Assembly (NCBI GenBank): GCA_022706175.1
Contig: JAKJDB010000042.1
Coordinates: 1-11,014, forward strand
Direction: 5' to 3'
DNA length: 11,014 nucleotides
From: Candidatus Zhuqueibacterota bacterium
Lineage (GTDB): Bacteria > KSB1 > UBA2214
Part shown: positions 8,634-11,014 of the stretch, one piece after another
How the letters are laid out: every line of letters starts with the position of its first letter
Numbering within the stretch: position 1 is the stretch's first letter
Made by a program: the position numbers and the translations under genes
Notes under the pieces: model-generated
Seen by the model: only the letters and a program-made list of their open reading frames with translations
Database searches by the model: none
What the model was told of the DNA's origin: nothing

Positions 8634-8662
8634 AATGTATTAACTTCTAATTGAAAAACCAA
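8634..8662 (-). promoter_or_regulatory. Candidate sigma-70-like promoter for the minus-strand operon
   Basis: On the minus strand, TTGGTT (8662-8657) and TACATT (8639-8634) are separated by exactly 17 nt and lie 58 nt upstream of the symporter start. Matches are 3/6 to the -35 and 4/6 to the -10 consensus. The surrounding 8601-8680 is clearly AT-rich against GC-rich flanks, as expected for a promoter region. This is visual pattern matching, and the promoter consensus of this lineage is unknown. Confidence 0.3.
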
Positions 8663-8793
8663 AGTAATTTCCTTTCTCGATTTTGGAGCCTGGCAGAGGA
8701 TGAGATTAAAATGCCTTCGTGCTTTTCTATGGATCGCTTTTTTACCGCTGCCGTTGCAACGGGGCGTATCCGCGATCGAGAAACCTAATTCAC

Positions 8794-8802
8794 AAGGAGG
8801 TG
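8794..8802 (+). promoter_or_regulatory. Strong Shine-Dalgarno that decides the start at 8808
   Basis: AAGGAGGTG is close to a full anti-SD complement. The AAGGAGG core ends 7 nt before ATG 8808. The alternative in-frame ATG at 8700 has only GGAG 11 nt upstream and AGAGG directly abutting. This favours initiation at 8808. Confidence 0.75.
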
Positions 8803-8807
8803 AAAGA

Positions 8808-10586
8808 ATGGCCCAACAAAGAAAGATTATCTTTACCTGTCCGACCAATACTCTGGAAGAGTTTCGTTCCTTTGCACAGCAGGCCGCCCGTCTGGGCGCC
8901 ACCCATGTATCGATCAGCGATCTGCCTAAGAGCATGTGGCAATGGGATTTGGATCGGAATGATCCGTATCCGAATTGGGGGATGTTGCTGTCTACGATTT
9001 TTAAGGTGGTAGTTCCGCCTGAGCTGAAAGAGTACCTGCCGGCTGACTATGCGCATAAAAACCTGGAAATTGTTACCCAGCGTTGTGCCATTCTCAAAGA
9101 GCTTGGCCTGAAAGCAGCCTATACCGGCAAGGAGCCGGCCTGGCTGCCGGAGGCGGTTTTTCAGGCACATCCCGAGTGGCGTGGGCCCCGCTGCGAGCAT
9201 CCGCGCCGGGCGCGCCACACCTACTATGCCCCCTGCATCGATCATCCCCAGGTGCTGGCGATGTACCGTAAAGCAGTGGCGGAGCTGTGCCGCCATGCAC
9301 CCATCGAATGGTTTAATCTGCTGACGAATGATTCCGGCGGCGGCATCTGCTGGAGCGTCAGCCTTTACCCCGGACAAAACGGACCAGCCTGGTGCGAGCA
9401 GCGATCCTATGCGGACCGTGTGGTCGGTTTTATGTCGACGATTCAAGCGGGCGCCAAAGACGCCGGCCTGACCGCCGAGGTGTCGATGTACTATGGTTCG
9501 GGATATATCTCTCAGGCGGAGATCGCTTCGGTGATCCCGGCTTTGCAGGAAGGTCAATCGATCAACAATAAAACGCGCAACGGCGTGGTGCCGAGCCGTT
9601 TGATCGGTTACCCGTTTTATGATAATGGGGTGGGTCCTATCCCCGGCATTCCGCAGGTTTTCCGCATCGCCGAACAGCTGCAGGAAGCGGGCAAGGATCC
9701 GTCGGCGAATCTGACGGTCACTTTCGACTATCTGAATTATCCGGAATTTGTCGGCCTGCTGGAGCAGTTTCGCAAGAATCCGAAAACCGATATCGCCGGC
9801 AGGATGGAAAACATTCATCAGGTTGCGCTGGCGCAGGGCGGCGCCGAGTATGCGGAGGTGCTCATGAGCGTGTGGGAAAAAGTGTCCCGCGCGGCGCACA
9901 ATATCCGCGCCATGAGCGGGGATCCGCTGATGCTGGTGGCGACGGTGAATCAGCGCTGGATCACCCGGCCGCTGGTGCCGTTCCCCATGGAGTTGACGGC
10001 TGAGGAAAAAGACTATTACCGCAAATTTCAATTCCAGGCCAATTCGGAAGAGGAGGCGGCGGATCTGATGAACCTTCAGGGATTCGAGATCATCAACGGT
10101 TTTTCCGGCTCTATGATCGCGGGCAATTTTTTCTCCCAGTCCGCCGATCATCTGCAGGCCGCCATCGATGAGCTCGAATCGCTGCGCAAAAAGGGGCTGC
10201 CCAAAGAGCTGGCTCTGCTGCAAACACGGCTCAAAGTGCTGGCCTGCTTTTATCGCAATGCGCTCTATACCATTCAGTACCAGGATATCCTCGATCGCGC
10301 GGATTACACCACTCCTCCCAAAGAGGACAACTATTATCCCATGGACGGCGATCAGCTCCTGATGGAGATCCAGAACATCACACGTCATGATGTGGACAAT
10401 ACCCTGGAGCTCATCCGCCTGCTCGAGTCGACCAAAGAGACGCTGGTGTGGACCGCACCGACGCCGGCGGAAGAGGATATCTTTTTGCTCGGCCCGAATC
10501 TGGTCGAGCAGCTGTACAAAAAAAATGAAATTACCTTGAACCATCAATTGGAGCTGTACCGTCTGTTCAAACGACGTCAGCGATAA
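8808..10586 (+). CDS. Uncharacterised glycosidase-like protein (probable TIM-barrel N-terminal half, helical C-terminal half)
   Basis: 592 residues from ATG 8808. I do not recognise a named family. Seen: an N-terminal strand-helix repeat starting RKIIFTCPTNTLEEFRSFA (5-23) and ATHVSISDLP (31-40). Then come WQWDLDRNDPYPNW (44-57), RGPRCEHPRR (125-134), YYAPCIDHPQV (139-149) and FNLLTNDSGGGICWS (169-183), later LTVTFDYLNYPEF (302-314). Alternating strands and helices with aromatic and acidic residues at strand ends (Asp175 stands out) resemble TIM-barrel glycosidases acting on uronic or amino sugars. From about 350 on, the protein is mostly helical with many Leu/Glu/Lys. This is fold-level inference only. 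The gene is divergent from the glycan/peptide operon, so a related catabolic role is plausible. Odd: an in-frame ATG at 8700 would add 36 residues resembling a signal peptide (LRAFLWIAFLPLPL, then GVSA), but the Shine-Dalgarno favours 8808. Catalytic function and location are open. Confidence 0.8.
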   Translation: MAQQRKIIFTCPTNTLEEFRSFAQQAARLGATHVSISDLPKSMWQWDLDRNDPYPNWGMLLSTIFKVVVPPELKEYLPADYAHKNLEIVTQRCAILKELGLKAAYTGKEPAWLPEAVFQAHPEWRGPRCEHPRRARHTYYAPCIDHPQVLAMYRKAVAELCRHAPIEWFNLLTNDSGGGICWSVSLYPGQNGPAWCEQRSYADRVVGFMSTIQAGAKDAGLTAEVSMYYGSGYISQAEIASVIPALQEGQSINNKTRNGVVPSRLIGYPFYDNGVGPIPGIPQVFRIAEQLQEAGKDPSANLTVTFDYLNYPEFVGLLEQFRKNPKTDIAGRMENIHQVALAQGGAEYAEVLMSVWEKVSRAAHNIRAMSGDPLMLVATVNQRWITRPLVPFPMELTAEEKDYYRKFQFQANSEEEAADLMNLQGFEIINGFSGSMIAGNFFSQSADHLQAAIDELESLRKKGLPKELALLQTRLKVLACFYRNALYTIQYQDILDRADYTTPPKEDNYYPMDGDQLLMEIQNITRHDVDNTLELIRLLESTKETLVWTAPTPAEEDIFLLGPNLVEQLYKKNEITLNHQLELYRLFKRRQR

Positions 10587-10622
10587 ACCGCCGGCTTGAA
10601 AGACAGCCTGATTCCATCTCAG

Positions 10623-10667
10623 ACAGCCCGTCCGTCCGGTCCGTGTCGCAGCCGCCCGGACGGCTGT
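10623..10667 (+). terminator. GC-rich inverted repeat, possible terminator or attenuator hairpin
   Basis: CCGTCCGG (10632-10639) pairs with CCGGACGG (10656-10663). With a bulge, ACAGC (10623-10627) can extend the stem against GCTGT at 10663-10667. A competing smaller stem, CAGCCG (10649-10654) with CGGCTG (10661-10666), shares the right arm. It lies 37 nt after the stop of the glycosidase-like gene. No T-run follows, so it is not a classical intrinsic terminator. It could be a Rho-dependent pause, an mRNA-stabilising hairpin or an attenuator before the next gene. Confidence 0.3.
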
Positions 10668-10774
10668 GGCTGCATTCCGGTTTCCGCGTGGTCGTGGTGT
10701 GCACGCCTTCAGAATGGATCGCCGATCGGCACGGAGGGGTGCGTTGCTGCTCGGGTTCAGCGAGGGGAGGTTTT

Positions 10775-11014
10775 ATGCCGCAGGGAAAAAGTGCATTCGG
10801 CTTGGATTTTTGGAAGGAGATCATCGCCAAACTGACTCCCAAATTGCTGGGCGGGGTGATCGCGCTGGCCATGGTCTTGCTGGCCGCTGTTTTGCTGCTG
10901 GCGGTCGCCCGCGGCTCTGACGTTTCGTTCTGGGGCGTGCAGATCTCCCAGCCTTCCGTCGCGCTCAAAGAGGAAATCGAATCTCTGCAGGCGCTGTTGC
11001 AGAACGCCGTTCCC
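10775..11014 (+). CDS. Hypothetical single-pass membrane protein (partial, continues past window)
   Basis: 80 codons are readable to the window edge with no stop. Start: ATG 10775, with GGGGAGG ending 4 nt upstream (10764-10770), a strong ribosome site. Seen: a short polar/amphipathic N-terminus (FGLDFWKEIIAKLTPKLLGG, 8-27), one strong hydrophobic helix (VIALAMVLLAAVLLLAVA, 28-45), RGSD, FWGVQIS (51-57), then the beginning of a helical, possibly coiled-coil segment (LKEEIESLQALLQN, 64-77). The topology suggests an inner-membrane anchor followed by a periplasmic or cytoplasmic coiled coil. No family is recognised and the remainder lies outside the window. It shares the direction of the preceding gene but is 188 nt away, so it may have its own promoter. 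Confidence 0.7.
   Translation, partial: MPQGKSAFGLDFWKEIIAKLTPKLLGGVIALAMVLLAAVLLLAVARGSDVSFWGVQISQPSVALKEEIESLQALLQNAVP

Larger units (their letters stand above)
8577..8807. promoter_or_regulatory. Divergent intergenic control region between the operon and the plus-strand gene
   Basis: These 231 nt separate two divergent transcription units and must contain both promoters. The stretch 8601-8680 is AT-rich. Visible elements are the palindrome TTAGCTAA (8603-8610), a TAAAAT hexamer at 8631-8636 (5/6 match to a plus-strand -10, but without a convincing -35), and the minus-strand candidate promoter. The part 8700-8807 is also open in frame with the downstream gene and would encode a signal-peptide-like extension, so the true intergenic length may be only 123 nt. 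A shared regulator of both units is possible but not shown. Confidence 0.5.

Noticed and set aside
8790..10547. 585-residue open frame on the minus strand opposite the glycosidase-like gene
   Set aside because: It is fully antisense to a gene with a strong ribosome site and protein-like composition. It has no recognisable motif, and its composition (many Arg/His/Gln/Ile) is typical of a codon-bias shadow.
1..11014. Mobile element, CRISPR, defence system, tRNA or rRNA
   Set aside because: No transposase, integrase, direct-repeat array, cloverleaf or rRNA-like sequence was seen. All genes fit an ordinary metabolic region.

Overview
The window looks like a chromosomal segment of a Gram-negative, carbohydrate- and peptide-using heterotroph. 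The proteins carry export signals, one has a lipobox, and most start codons have good Shine-Dalgarno sequences. GC content is moderately high, apart from one AT-rich divergent intergenic region. No SusC/SusD pair, phage, transposase, CRISPR array, tRNA or rRNA was seen. The lineage cannot be fixed from sequence alone. Gene content fits the Bacteroidota/FCB-like or candidate-phylum (for example KSB1-type) genomes known from metagenomes, but that is inference.

Minus strand, 8576 down to 1: five co-directional, closely spaced genes form a probable operon. In transcription order they are a sodium:solute symporter (8576-6783), an exported two-domain M16 zinc peptidase (6747-4000), a 12-TM MFS transporter resembling the MFSD1 branch (3915-2518), an exported sialate O-acetylesterase split by a frameshift (2477-479), and a predicted lipoprotein of the GH43/GH130 beta-propeller type that runs off the left edge (479-1). 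Gaps are 35, 84 and 40 nt, and the last pair overlaps by one base (TGATG). The set reads as a scavenging cassette: outer enzymes that deacetylate and cleave glycans and degrade peptides, plus two different inner-membrane importers for the products.

Intergenic 8577-8807: an AT-rich divergent control region. It has a candidate promoter for the minus-strand operon and a perfect Shine-Dalgarno sequence for the plus-strand gene.

Plus strand, 8808 to 11014: a 592-residue protein that I cannot place in a named family. It looks like a (beta/alpha)8 glycosidase-type fold with a helical C-terminal half. After 188 nt containing a GC-rich inverted repeat comes the first 80 codons of a single-pass membrane protein that continues past the right edge.

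The points most worth a second look are the broken esterase (an apparent deletion in an otherwise intact gene), the unusual transporter/peptidase/esterase operon, and the uncharacterised divergent enzyme-like protein with two competing starts (secreted or cytoplasmic). I found no sign of a defence or mobile system.
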